A stretch of DNA of 64,000 nt. Origin: Methylobacterium planeticum. Its GTDB lineage: Bacteria; Pseudomonadota; Alphaproteobacteria; Rhizobiales; Beijerinckiaceae. The translations under genes and the position numbers were made by a program. The notes under the pieces are model-generated. The model saw only the letters and a list, made by a program, of their open reading frames with translations, ran no database searches and was not told the DNA's origin. Shown here piece by piece: positions 53,263 to 62,076 of this stretch. The stretch spans positions 264,301 through 328,300 of the forward strand of contig NZ_VZZJ01000005.1 of NCBI RefSeq assembly GCF_008806345.1. The letters are read 5' to 3'. How positions within the stretch are numbered: the stretch's first letter is position 1; every line of letters begins with the position of its first letter.

Positions 53263-53340
53263 GACCCCGGTTCGGCGGATGCCCCCGGGATGGCGCGGTG
53301 CACCTCCCCGGGGTCGGGTCGCGGCCGCCGTGACGGCCGC
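53263..53340 (-). terminator. Hairpins between mxaI and mxaR
   Basis: GACCCCGG (53263-53270) pairs with CCGGGGTC (53308-53315), and GCGGCCG-CCGTGA-CGGCCGC (53321-53340) is a perfect 7-bp stem. No T-run is present, so partial termination or mRNA end-protection is likely, setting a step-down between subunit and assembly genes. Confidence 0.55.
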
Positions 53341-53364
53341 CCGGAGCACGGGCGGCCAGCGACG

Positions 53365-53655
53365 TCAGTTCGACGAGATCTTGCTGACGTCGTACTCGAA
53401 CTTGCCGGTCTTCTTGGCAGCCTCGATGCGCTTCTTGTTGCGCTCCTCCATGCCCTTGATGGATTCGGACTGCTTGTTCAGCTCCTTCGGGTCGTGCTTC
53501 GGATCGTATTTCGAGCCCGCGACCTTCTCGGGGAAGCCGGGCTTGGGCTCCCAGCAATTGCCGGCCGCCTTGCACTTGGTGCCGTCATAGGCCAGCGCCG
53601 GGCCGGCGAGCCCGGCTCCTGCCACCAGCACGGCCGCCGTGATCAATCTGCGCAT
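53365..53655 (-). CDS. mxaI: MxaI, methanol dehydrogenase small (beta) subunit
   Basis: A 96-residue precursor with a 22-residue signal peptide (ending ALA-YDG) giving a 74-residue Lys-rich mature protein, the expected size. Conserved parts are YDGTKCKAAGNCWEPKPGFP (disulfide Cys pair) and the C-terminal helix ERNKKRIEAAKKTGKFEYDV. The second of two nearby ATGs (53655) was chosen because AGGAG is properly spaced from it. It wraps the MxaF subunit in the periplasmic tetramer. Confidence 0.96.
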   Translation of the reverse strand: MRRLITAAVLVAGAGLAGPALAYDGTKCKAAGNCWEPKPGFPEKVAGSKYDPKHDPKELNKQSESIKGMEERNKKRIEAAKKTGKFEYDVSKISSN

Positions 53656-53741
53656 CGTCATCTCCTGCGTTTCTCCCTGGTGCGGCGGCGACCGCCGCTC
53701 GTTGACCGCGCGAATGGCGCGACGTGACTTCCCGAAGGGCG

Positions 53742-54341
53742 TCATTCCAGCGGCTTGCACTGGCCCTTCGCATCCCTCGGGAAGGTCTCTCCTTCCCTGT
53801 ATGGCCTGTAGGTCTTCTTCTGCTCGGCATCGAGCCAGACGGCGTCCTTCACAGGACCGGTGTAGAGATGCCGGATCCAGGCGATGACCTGCAGCATCTC
53901 GTCAGGCGTGAGGTTCTCGTTGTGCGGGCCCATCATGCCGTTGGCGCCGCCGAAGATCGTCGAGAACAGGCCCGTATCCTCGGTATTGGCCGGATAGGTC
54001 CAGTAATTGTCGTTGAGGCCGGGGCCGAGCTTGCCTTCGGCAAGATGGCCGTGGCAGCCCGAGCAGGAGGTGGCGAACAGGCTCTCGCCGTTGCGCAGGC
54101 AGGCCTTGTCGTCGATGTAGAGGTTCTTGCCGGACTCGAAGAACGCCTTGACGGCGGGGGTGTCGCGACCGCCCTCCTTGCCCTGGGAGGTGTCGAGCGC
54201 CTCCCCCGTCACGGTGTTGCGGAAGACGATCCCGGATTGCGGCCCGGACGCCGGCTGGGCGAGCGCCGCGAGGCCGACCGAGGCGAGGGCGAGGGCGAGG
54301 GCGAGGCAGGCGGCAAGGCCGGTTCTGGTTTGCATCATCAT
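53742..54341 (-). CDS. mxaG: MxaG, cytochrome cL
   Basis: A 199-residue secreted monohaem cytochrome c, the specific electron acceptor of methanol dehydrogenase. Signal peptide (about residues 1-28), haem motif CSGCH at residues 93-97, and the GGANGMMGPHNENLTPDE segment with the Met axial ligand. Three ATGs in a row leave the exact start uncertain. Confidence 0.94.
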   Translation of the reverse strand: MMMQTRTGLAACLALALALASVGLAALAQPASGPQSGIVFRNTVTGEALDTSQGKEGGRDTPAVKAFFESGKNLYIDDKACLRNGESLFATSCSGCHGHLAEGKLGPGLNDNYWTYPANTEDTGLFSTIFGGANGMMGPHNENLTPDEMLQVIAWIRHLYTGPVKDAVWLDAEQKKTYRPYREGETFPRDAKGQCKPLE

Positions 54342-54417
54342 GGGGGCTCTGGTTGCTCTCCTTCACGTCGCCGGGACCGGGCGCCGGACGGCCGATGCCC
54401 GCATCCCTGCGCGGATG

Positions 54418-55347
54418 TCAGTTCGAGGCAGGCGCGAGGGGCACGCCCTCCTGCTTCAGGATCGCCGCGATCTGCGGCTTCGCCTTCTCGATCCCGGCAT
54501 CGAGCGCCGTCCTCAGGGCCCCGTCGTCCCGGCGCACGCCCATCGACTGGTCGAAGCTCTGGGGCATGCGCTGGCCGTCGCTGCGCACGGTGTCGTCGGG
54601 CACCGGGTTCATGCGCAGGGGCGTCGTCGATTCGCGCACGTAGCGGGCGATGTCGGGCGCGAAGGCGACGCCGACATCGGCCTTGCCGCTCGCGACCTCG
54701 CTCACCATCCGGGCCGGGTCGATCTGGGTGTACTGGTTGCGCGGCGCGCGGAAGTTCACGAGCGAGTAGAGGTAGGCCATGTCCTCCTCGTAGCGGCCGA
54801 TATCCTTGAGCATCGCCTCGGCCGGGGTGCCGAACCCCACCACCATGTGGCCGACATCCCTGAGGCGCGGATCGGCCCAGGACTTCACGTCGAGGTCCCG
54901 GTCGGCGCGGGTGAGGAAGACGTAGCCGCTGCGGTAATACGGCTTCGTCGTGAGCACCCGCGGGTCGTCGCTGTCGAGGCCGACGACGACGTCGCAGGTC
55001 TTCTTGTCGAGCCCGTCGCGCACGAGGTAGATCGCGGGCTTGTCCAACCAGACGAAGACGGGCTTGCGCCCCATCGCCTCGGCGACCGCTGCCGCGATGC
55101 GGTTCTCGAGCCCCGATCCGTCCCGCAGCGAGAGCGGCGGCTGCCTCTCGGAGGCGCAGATGCGCAGCGTTCCGGGATCCGCCTGGGCCTCGGCTTCCTT
55201 GGCGCGCGGTTCCTGGGCGCGCGGTTCCTGGGCGCGCGGTTCCTGGGCGCGCGGTTCCTGGGCGGCGGCAGGCGCAACGAGGCAGCCGAGCGCCAGGACG
55301 AGAGCGGCCGATCGGGCCGCGCGGCGGCATCCGTTGGCGAGCGGCAT
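54418..55347 (-). CDS. mxaJ: MxaJ, periplasmic partner of methanol dehydrogenase
   Basis: A 309-residue periplasmic-binding-protein fold with a signal peptide (about residues 1-29, ending AAA-QE). A repeat AQEPR in four copies follows the signal peptide. The fold starts at LRICASERQPPLSLRDG. MxaJ is thought to help MxaF mature or take up its metal. The ATG at 55347 follows an AGAGGAAAT site. Confidence 0.93.
   Translation of the reverse strand: MPLANGCRRAARSAALVLALGCLVAPAAAQEPRAQEPRAQEPRAQEPRAKEAEAQADPGTLRICASERQPPLSLRDGSGLENRIAAAVAEAMGRKPVFVWLDKPAIYLVRDGLDKKTCDVVVGLDSDDPRVLTTKPYYRSGYVFLTRADRDLDVKSWADPRLRDVGHMVVGFGTPAEAMLKDIGRYEEDMAYLYSLVNFRAPRNQYTQIDPARMVSEVASGKADVGVAFAPDIARYVRESTTPLRMNPVPDDTVRSDGQRMPQSFDQSMGVRRDDGALRTALDAGIEKAKPQIAAILKQEGVPLAPASN
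55202..55261. repeat. Four tandem 15-base units in mxaJ
   Basis: Four exact copies of GCGCGCGGTTCCTGG encode the AQEPR repeat just after the MxaJ signal peptide. The frame is preserved, and copy number may vary. Confidence 0.95.
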
Positions 55348-55486
55348 GGATCGATTTCCTCTGATGCTGCTTGTTCGCGCAACGATCGGGAATGGCGTGC
55401 CCGAGGCAACTTCACATTGCGCGGATGCTTGGATTGCGAATTCTGGAGCAGACCGCGGGGCAACCGCGATCTGCACCGTCATGGAC

Positions 55487-55543
55487 CCGGATCGAGCCAC
55501 GCCGATCCGGGTCGGCCGGATCGAGCCACGCCGATCCGGGTCG
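55487..55543 (-). repeat. Tandem 28-base hairpin repeat after mxaF
   Basis: Two exact 28-base copies (55487-55514 and 55516-55543), one base apart. Each contains CCGGATC and GATCCGG, arms of a 7-bp stem with a 10-base loop. On the minus strand the first hairpin starts only 3 bases after the mxaF stop. They probably protect the mxaF message or cut read-through into mxaJ. Confidence 0.85.
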
Positions 55544-55545
55544 CC

Positions 55546-57429
55546 CTACTTCGAGGCGCGCTGCTCGTACTCGCCGACGTTCGGATCGTCGTAGGGACCC
55601 TTGCCGTCGAGGGAGAACACCATCACGCCGCCGCCCATCTGGGTGTAGTTGGCGAGCTTCTTGAAGGCGCCCACCGCGCCGAGGCCGGCGGTCGGGTCCT
55701 GCAGGTCGAAGACGAGGCCGACACCCGGCCAGCCGCCGACGCCGTAGTAGATCGCGACGTACTGCGTGCCCTTGTGGCTGTAGGTCATCGGGTAGCCGAT
55801 GGCGCCGGACGGCAGCTTGTACTTCCAGAGAAGATCGCCGTTATCCGAATCGCGGGCCTTGATGTAGCCGTCGAGGGTTCCGTAGAGCACGAGATTGCCG
55901 GCGGTCGCCGTCGTCCCGCCCCACACGGCGAAGCGCTCCATCTTCTCCCAGTTGAACTTGCCCGTGATCGCGTTGTAGCTCTTGATCTGGCCAAGTCCCT
56001 CGTAGTTCTGCCGGTCGCCCTTCGGGCCCGGATACATGTTCAGCGTCGCACCGACGAAGAACTGACCCGCCCGGTAGGGCAGCATGAAGGGCTCCCAATC
56101 CATGCAGATGTGGTTGATGCCCATGAAGAAGGCCTGACGCTTCGGGTCGTACGAATCGTGGCCCTGGTTGTGGTAGCCCATCGCCGAGGGGCAGATGTCC
56201 TTGGCGAGGTGGTCCATCCGGGTGCCGTATTCGGGATCACGCACGGGCTGGCCGGTCTTCAGGTCCACCGACTTGAAGACGTTGACGGTGTCGTCGATCT
56301 TGTTGGCCGAGACCAGTGAGCCGTCGGTACGATCGAGGGTATAGACGATGCCGTTGCGGTCCGGATGGGTCAGAAGCTTGCGCATCTTGCCATCCTTGTC
56401 CTTCTGCTCGGACAGCATCATCACGTTGACGCCGGCATAGTCCCACTCGTCGTGGGGCGTCTTCTGGTAGCCGAACTTGGCCTCGCCGGTATCGGCGTCG
56501 CGGCCGAAGATCGTCATCGTCCACTTGTTGTCGCCCGGCCGCATGGTCTCGTTCCAGGGCGCCGGGTTGCCGGTGCCGAAATAGATCAGGTTCGTGCCGG
56601 GGTCGTAGGCGTACCAGCCCCAGTTCGTGCCGCCGCCGATCTTCCAGGCATCGCCCTCCCAGGTGGCGGTGCCGAGGCCCTTCTGGCCGTAATGGGCGTT
56701 CTTGATGTTGAAGTCGTCGGCCAGCAGCAGGTCCTTGTCCGGCCCGGTCGCGTAGGCGCGCCACTTCTGCTCACCGGTGCGCACGTCGTAGGCGGTGAGA
56801 TAGCCGCGCACGCCGAGCTCGGCGCCGGACGAGCCGATGATCACCTTGTCCTTGACCACGTAGGGGGCGATCGTGAGGGTCGAGCCGACCTTGATGTCGG
56901 AGTTCTCGACCTTCCACACGGTCTCGCCGGTCTCGGCATTGAGCGCCGCCACGTTGCCGTCGAGCTGCGTCTTGAGGATCAGCGACGGGGTCTTGCCGTC
57001 GCCGGGCCAGTAGGCGAGGCCGCGGTTGACGAGGTCGCAGCAGGCCACGGCGCGGGCGGCCGGATTCTGCTTGGGCTTGTCCTGCCAGAGGATCGTGCCC
57101 GGATCGTCGAGGCTGACCGCGAAGGTGTTGTTCGGGAACGAGGTGTGGATGAACATTTTGCCGTCGACGACGAGGGGAGCGCCCTCATGCCCGTTGAGCA
57201 GGCCGGTGGAGAAGCTCCAGGCCGACTTGAGCTGCTTGACGTTGTCCTTGTTGATCTGCGTCAGATCGCTGAAATTGTTCGAGTCGTAGTTCTTACCGGG
57301 CATGACCCAGTTGTCGTCGCTCTTCGACATCTCGACGAGCTTGTCGTTCGCCGCAGCGATGCTCGAGAGCCCGATGGGCGCGAGCGCCATCACGGCGAGC
57401 ACCGAGACCGAATTGAGGTTTTTGCTCAT
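55546..57429 (-). CDS. mxaF: MxaF, methanol dehydrogenase large (alpha) subunit
   Basis: A 627-residue PQQ quinoprotein of eight-bladed propeller fold; it oxidises methanol to formaldehyde in the periplasm and passes electrons to MxaG. The signal peptide is 27 residues. Vicinal Cys130-Cys131 ([11 protein letters not shown]) form the ring disulfide over PQQ; Glu204 and Asn288 are the calcium ligands; Asp330 in EWDYAGVN is the catalytic base. Two residues later comes Ala332, where lanthanide XoxF enzymes have Asp, so this is the calcium type. AGGAGAC precedes the start at 57429. It is the first gene of the 14-gene operon. Confidence 0.97.
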   Translation of the reverse strand: MSKNLNSVSVLAVMALAPIGLSSIAAANDKLVEMSKSDDNWVMPGKNYDSNNFSDLTQINKDNVKQLKSAWSFSTGLLNGHEGAPLVVDGKMFIHTSFPNNTFAVSLDDPGTILWQDKPKQNPAARAVACCDLVNRGLAYWPGDGKTPSLILKTQLDGNVAALNAETGETVWKVENSDIKVGSTLTIAPYVVKDKVIIGSSGAELGVRGYLTAYDVRTGEQKWRAYATGPDKDLLLADDFNIKNAHYGQKGLGTATWEGDAWKIGGGTNWGWYAYDPGTNLIYFGTGNPAPWNETMRPGDNKWTMTIFGRDADTGEAKFGYQKTPHDEWDYAGVNVMMLSEQKDKDGKMRKLLTHPDRNGIVYTLDRTDGSLVSANKIDDTVNVFKSVDLKTGQPVRDPEYGTRMDHLAKDICPSAMGYHNQGHDSYDPKRQAFFMGINHICMDWEPFMLPYRAGQFFVGATLNMYPGPKGDRQNYEGLGQIKSYNAITGKFNWEKMERFAVWGGTTATAGNLVLYGTLDGYIKARDSDNGDLLWKYKLPSGAIGYPMTYSHKGTQYVAIYYGVGGWPGVGLVFDLQDPTAGLGAVGAFKKLANYTQMGGGVMVFSLDGKGPYDDPNVGEYEQRASK

Positions 57430-57788
57430 CCTGTGCGTCTCCTAGCCTGGCCGCCCCGTCTTCCGACCTTGCGGTCCTGCGTGGCGATTTCCCGTTTGGA
57501 TCTCAAGCAGAAGCAGGAATGCTTTCCAGAAGATTCCAGCTATCATAAGATTGTGTTAAGTTTCGTTAGTTCTTATGATGTGCTTATTAATGCTTGACAT
57601 CTTTCTATTCGTAGGCTGTCATTTATTGAATGTCTCCAGGATGTGCGGATATTTTTGCTCGGGATATTCTGGCAATCGCCATAGGATGATTCACCGTTCT
57701 GTCAGCTTGACCGGCCGACGCGAGGCAGGCCCTCCTCCGAGGAGGCCAGCCTCAGTCGCCGCCATGCGGGAGAGGAAGCGACGTGTTG
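57430..57788. promoter_or_regulatory. mxaF: mxaF promoter region, AT-rich divergent intergenic
   Basis: About 360 bases between mxaF and the divergent protease gene. Between about 57530 and 57690 the DNA is much lower in GC than the window. It contains a 9-bp inverted repeat (57542-57550 and 57571-57579, ATCATAAGA/TCTTATGAT). On the minus strand TAGAAA (57602-57607) matches the -10 element I recall for PmxaF of M. extorquens, but its AAGACA -35 partner is not clear. On the plus strand TTGACA at 57594-57599 could serve the protease gene. Confidence 0.6.
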
Positions 57789-58643
57789 ATGCGGGTGTGC
57801 CGGAACGATCATCGGAGACGCGTGCCGTGCCCTCCCGGGCCGTGGCTGGCCGGATCCGTCGCGGCAATCCTGATCGCGATCTGTGCGGGTGCCGCGGTGG
57901 CGCGGGACGGGCGCGCGGTGGCCGCGCTCTATCCGCGCGACGGCCGCCGCGATCTCACCGGCTCGGACATGCGGCGCTATCCGGGCGCCGGCGCCCTCTA
58001 TTGCCGGCGCAGCGACGGCATCCCGCAGAAGGCCGCCGCCGCGTGGCTGATCGGCGATCCCTCCATCGTGATGCTGAACGCCCACAACTTCCGGAACCGG
58101 CAAATGGAGAAGACGCGGGAGGTCGCCGACTGCTTCTTCCAGATCGCCGGGCGCAACTACGACTTCCTGCCGGATTCCCTGCGGCTCGGCACGGAGCCGA
58201 CGGCGCGCGCGCTCCACATCACCGACGATTGGGCGATCCTGCGCCTCGCGACTCCGGCGGAGGGCGTCGCGGCGCAACCGCTGCCCGAGCCGCCGAGCCT
58301 GGCCGTCGGCCCGACCGATCTGTCCGTCGTCATGGTTTCACCGGCCGGCCATGAGAACTATCGCGGGCCGAGCAGCCTCGAATCCTGCCGGATCCGCCAG
58401 ATCGATCCGCCGAGCGAGGACGGCATCCGTCGCGCCCGCCATGATTGCAACGACGGCTATGGCGGCTCGGGGTCCGGCCTGTTCGACGAAGCGGGACGAT
58501 TGATCGCGATGCAAAGCGCGTCCCTGTCGATGAATTCCCGAAGAGACTTCGACGTGGACTTCCACTACGGGTCCGCGCTTCTGCTCGAGGGCGGTCTGCT
58601 CAAGGCGATCCAGAGCCTGACGCAGGCTGGCCGCAGGGACTGA
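57789..58643 (+). CDS. Secreted trypsin-like serine protease
   Basis: A 284-residue S1-family protease with a signal peptide (about residues 1-38). The catalytic triad can be read: His in VMLNAHNFRN (about 99), Asp in ITDDWAILRL (about 146) and Ser in GYGGSGSGLFDEAG (about 233). It is exported. A GTG six bases and a TTG three bases before the ATG are alternative starts. It is divergent from mxaF and shares its promoter region. Substrate unknown. Confidence 0.78.
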   Translation: MRVCRNDHRRRVPCPPGPWLAGSVAAILIAICAGAAVARDGRAVAALYPRDGRRDLTGSDMRRYPGAGALYCRRSDGIPQKAAAAWLIGDPSIVMLNAHNFRNRQMEKTREVADCFFQIAGRNYDFLPDSLRLGTEPTARALHITDDWAILRLATPAEGVAAQPLPEPPSLAVGPTDLSVVMVSPAGHENYRGPSSLESCRIRQIDPPSEDGIRRARHDCNDGYGGSGSGLFDEAGRLIAMQSASLSMNSRRDFDVDFHYGSALLLEGGLLKAIQSLTQAGRRD

Positions 58644-58795
58644 TCGGCGGGCGAGACGGCCCTGCCGGGAGCGATCACGAATCCCTTCGGATCGGGCCGC
58701 GTCTTCCGGACCTTGTTCCGAGGCCGAACCGGCCTCCATCCGGGAGGGACGCGCTCGGGGGGGGCCGGCCCGCGCCGGGCCGGGCCATCCCCCCG

Positions 58796-59734
58796 TCAGA
58801 CGTACAGGACGCCGTCGCTCACGACCGTCCGGCCTTCGGCGGCGCCGAATTGCAGGTAGTGCTGGAGCGGGTTGAGGCCGGATGCCGCCACGTCCGGGTT
58901 GTCGGCGAGGTAGGCCCGTGTATCGAAGCGGCCGGACGGGTCCCGGCCCTCCCTCGCCCCGTACTCGAGATAGTGCTGAAGCGGATTGATGCCCGCCGCG
59001 CGCACGTCGGCGTAGGTCGCGAGATAGGCCTTCGTGTCGAAGAAGGCGTTCGGATCCCGCCCCTCGATCCGGCCGTTCGCCGCGAAATGCGCCTCGGCAT
59101 CGATCTCCGCCGCGGCCACGTCGGGGTTCTGGCTCTGGTAGAACAGGTCGTCGACCAGTGGGTCACCGTCGTTCTGGCGAATGACAAGATCCCCGAACAC
59201 GTAAGTCTCGACGGATCGCGCCTCGACGAAGATGTTGCCGACATCGCTCGCGTCGTCATCGTCGTCGTCGTCTCCGTCGCTCTCAACGGCAGCGCGTTCC
59301 GCCGGAGCATCGTCGTCGTCGTCGTCATCGTCGTCATCGTCGTCGCCGACGGGTTCGACGGGCGTATCGTCATCGTCGTCGAAGCTGCCCCTGGAGATCG
59401 TCGCGGCACTGCCCGCCGACAGGACGGTGAAACTGCTCAGCGGCGCATCGATGTTGAGGGTGTCGTTTCCCGCACCGCCATCGAACTGGTAGCTCGCTGA
59501 TCTCAGATCCAGGGTGTCGTCGCCCGCGCCGCCGAAGAAGAATCCGGAGCCGTCGGTGATGTTCAGCGCGTCATTTCCACTTCCGGCCACGACGTTGAGG
59601 ACGGTGTCTTCGTCGTCATCGCCGAAGAGGTTGATCACGTCGTCGCCGCCGTTGCCGTAGACCAGGCGCTCGTCATCCTCCGCCTCGAAGATGAACAGGT
59701 CTGATCCGGGCGTGCCTTGGATGATCTCGTCCAT
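58796..59734 (-). CDS. Poly-aspartate RTX-type calcium-binding protein
   Basis: A 312-residue acidic protein. It starts MDEIIQGTPGSDLF, without a signal peptide. RTX-like nonapeptides (YGNGGDDVIN, GGAGDDTLDL, GGAGNDTLNI) fill residues 24-95 and should bind calcium. Two Asp runs (up to 12 in a row) follow at about 118-165. The C-terminal 110 residues are three copies of a motif of the form NPDVAAA...HYLQFGAAEGR. The leaderless RTX layout suggests type I secretion; no transporter gene is adjacent. High acidity makes it a possible sink for Ca2+ or other hard cations. Confidence 0.8.
   Translation of the reverse strand: MDEIIQGTPGSDLFIFEAEDDERLVYGNGGDDVINLFGDDDEDTVLNVVAGSGNDALNITDGSGFFFGGAGDDTLDLRSASYQFDGGAGNDTLNIDAPLSSFTVLSAGSAATISRGSFDDDDDTPVEPVGDDDDDDDDDDDDAPAERAAVESDGDDDDDDDASDVGNIFVEARSVETYVFGDLVIRQNDGDPLVDDLFYQSQNPDVAAAEIDAEAHFAANGRIEGRDPNAFFDTKAYLATYADVRAAGINPLQHYLEYGAREGRDPSGRFDTRAYLADNPDVAASGLNPLQHYLQFGAAEGRTVVSDGVLYV
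59246..59380. repeat. GTC-rich trinucleotide tracts encoding poly-Asp
   Basis: CGTCGTCATCGTCGTC-type trinucleotide tracts encode the Asp runs of the RTX protein on the minus strand. GAC/GAT codon mixing reduces but does not remove the chance of slippage. Confidence 0.85.
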
Positions 59735-60221
59735 CGCTCTACCTGCAAACTTTATTGCAATTCAAAGTAGCAAGGTAGTTTCAGATCAGCGCGGTGTTAA
59801 GTGCGCAAACTCCCCAGCTGATTTTGCCAGATAATCCCGATCTACCTGGAAAATCCGGCCTGGCCCGCTCGGCCGGCCTGAGTCTCGGGAGCAGGGCGCC
59901 GCCGCGGCATGCGCGCTGTCTCCGGCGAACGTTTTCCGAAATCGATCGTCAGGACTGAGACTTCACCCCCGCCGTCAGGCGTGACCATGCCCGTCATCGA
60001 CGGGTTCGGACTCCGAAGCGCGGGCGCGACGCCACCGTCTGGAACGAAGCCGTTGCCCGGCCGCTGTCAGGCCCGGAGGGACGTTACTTCCGGGAAACTA
60101 CCACTTCAGAGATATGTCGCTAAACCTCCGTATAGTTACGCTTCGGCCCGCGACGCGGCATGGTTGAGCCTGCCTTCGAGAATCAATTTTTCAGGTTGTC
60201 TCAGAAGGTCGAGGACAGCAG
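59735..60221. other. Divergent gap upstream of RTX and kinase genes
   Basis: About 490 bases with a lower-GC part from 59740 to 59860, probably promoters of the RTX gene. A lower-GC stretch at 60085-60200 lies before the kinase gene. No coding frame is supported. Confidence 0.4.
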
Positions 60222-60974
60222 ATGCTTCAGGCCATGTCCGTCGAGGGCCCGTCCCTCTCGATCTCCGCGGGAACGGCAGCCGAGAGCGCTTGCGCAGCGA
60301 TGTCGCGGCTGCTTGCGGTCGCGGGCCACGACCTCAAGCAACCGCTCCACGTCGCCATGTGGGCGATCGAGCGCGCCCTTCAGAGGAGCCGCGATCCCGA
60401 GGTCGCGGCCCGCCTCGACATCGCGGCAGGCGCGCTCCACCGGCTCGGATCGGAACTCGACGACCTCGCCCGCTCGTCGCAACTCCTCGACGGGCCGAGC
60501 GTCACGCACCGGACCATGCTTCTGGATCCGCTCCTCGCGGAGCTGGCAAGCCACTGGCAGGGCTACGCGAAATCCTACGGCATCACCCTTCGCTTCCGGC
60601 GGTCGAGCCTGGCCGTCGTGAGCGATCCTGCCCTGCTGATGACCATTCTGCGCAATTTGGTGGGGAACGCGATCAAGTATTCGCGCCGCGGCGGCACGGT
60701 TCTGGTCGGCTGCCGCCGCGTCGGCCGGCAGGTTGCGATCGAAGTCCATGACCGCGGCGACGGCATCCCCGCATCGCGGCTCGCGACCATGTTCGACGCC
60801 TTCGACCGTGCCGGCCGGGAACACGCGCAGCAGCCTGGGCTCGGCCTCGGTCTGACGATCGTGCGGCAGACCGCGCAGGTGCTGCAGCACGCCATCACGG
60901 TCCGCTCGCGCGAGGGTGTCGGCTCGATGTTCTCCGTGACCGTGCCGCGCGCGTCGCAGGAAGGCGCGGGCTGA
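60222..60974 (+). CDS. Soluble sensor histidine kinase
   Basis: A 250-residue kinase without membrane helices or a recognised sensor. H-box AGHDLKQPLHVAM (phospho-acceptor His at about 36), N-box LRNLVGNAIKYS, G1 DRGDGIP and G2 GLGLGLTIV are intact. Short N-terminus of about 30 residues before HisKA. It is orphan: no regulator is next to it, although MxaB in this window lacks a kinase. GAGGACAGCAG precedes the ATG. Confidence 0.9.
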   Translation: MLQAMSVEGPSLSISAGTAAESACAAMSRLLAVAGHDLKQPLHVAMWAIERALQRSRDPEVAARLDIAAGALHRLGSELDDLARSSQLLDGPSVTHRTMLLDPLLAELASHWQGYAKSYGITLRFRRSSLAVVSDPALLMTILRNLVGNAIKYSRRGGTVLVGCRRVGRQVAIEVHDRGDGIPASRLATMFDAFDRAGREHAQQPGLGLGLTIVRQTAQVLQHAITVRSREGVGSMFSVTVPRASQEGAG

Positions 60975-61389
60975 CCCGGCGCCGGCTGGCCTACGGGCCG
61001 GTCGTCCTCGATCGAGCAGAAGACCGCATCGCAGCGATCGGAACGCTGCGCTTCTCCGATCGGCCGAGAGGCGCGATCCTGCTGAGGCCCGTCGATCGCC
61101 GGGACGCTTGCCCGGGGCCTTGGGGCTGGGGAACCCGCGCGCCTCCGCGCAACGCGGGCCAACCCTGTCCGCCTCGGTCGGGAGGCCCCGCCTGCGGCGG
61201 AACCCCTCCCGCATGCCCGCACGGAGAATCCACGACCCTGAAGGCCGTCGCTGCACGCCGGGCCGCCGCGGCGCGTGGGCCCGGCGCCTGAACCGTCCGG
61301 GCGCGCACCGCCCCCCGGGCGGGGCTTGCCGGAGCCCCGTGTCCGGGGTCATCTCGGGCCCTGACGCCGCCTCCGGCCCGGGGCCAGGC
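60975..61389. other. Gap without a recognisable gene
   Basis: About 415 bases of very high GC between the kinase and the phytochelatin-synthase-like gene. The frame of the latter is open through it, but the translated product is Pro/Arg-rich and looks noncoding. Confidence 0.4.
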
Positions 61390-62076
61390 ATGAGACGCAC
61401 GCGCGGTCCCGGTGGGATCGGTCTCGGTGGGATCGTTCTCGGCGCGGCTGCGGGCCTCGTCGGGCTCGCGGCCGCGGGGGCGCTGGTCGCGGCCCGGCAC
61501 GCGGTCCCGACGGAGGCGATCGCGCGCGCCGTCATCCGCGAGCCTGCCGCCCTGGAGCGGGCGTGGCGCCTGCCGGCGGCCTCGGCCTTCGGCGGGTGGG
61601 TGACCTGGCAGTCGAACCCTTCGCTCTGCGGCCCGGCGAGCCTCGCCAACGTGCTCCGGTCCCTCGGCGAGCCGGCCGGGACGGAGGCGGCGGTGCTCGC
61701 CGGCACGGGCCGGTGCTGGAGCGGCTTCTGCATCCTCGGCCTCACCCTCGAGGAACTCGCCGAGATCGCCCGGGCGCGCACCCGCCGGTCCGTGAGCGTC
61801 CTGCGCGACCTCACGGCCGAGCAGTTCCGCGCGCATCTGCGGCTCTCGAACCGGGCGGACCGGCGCTACATCGTGAACTTCCGCCGAGCCGAGATCTTCG
61901 GCGCGGGGGCCGGCCACCACGCGCCGATCGGCGGCTATCTGGAGCCCGACGACCTCGTCCTCGTGCTCGACGTCAACGAGCGCTATCGCCCCTGGCTGAT
62001 CGAGCGATCGCGCCTCTACGCGGCGATGAACACGCTCGACGGCGACCGGAGGCGGGGCCTCCTCCTGATCGAGTGA
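61390..62076 (+). CDS. Phytochelatin-synthase-like cysteine protease
   Basis: A 228-residue papain-fold protein of the bacterial phytochelatin synthase family. It has an N-terminal membrane helix (about residues 9-35). The catalytic Cys is in NPSLCGPASLANVL (about 79), the His in AGHHAPIGGY (about 177) and the Asp in LVLDVNERY (about 194), matching the plant enzyme triad. Bacterial short forms hydrolyse glutathione rather than making long phytochelatins; heavy-metal chelation is possible. The ribosome site is weak. Confidence 0.85.
   Translation: MRRTRGPGGIGLGGIVLGAAAGLVGLAAAGALVAARHAVPTEAIARAVIREPAALERAWRLPAASAFGGWVTWQSNPSLCGPASLANVLRSLGEPAGTEAAVLAGTGRCWSGFCILGLTLEELAEIARARTRRSVSVLRDLTAEQFRAHLRLSNRADRRYIVNFRRAEIFGAGAGHHAPIGGYLEPDDLVLVLDVNERYRPWLIERSRLYAAMNTLDGDRRRGLLLIE

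Noticed and set aside
55546..57429. Reading this gene as lanthanide-type xoxF
   Set aside because: Ala rather than Asp follows two residues after the catalytic Asp, and mxaJ, mxaG and mxaI come next, so it is mxaF.
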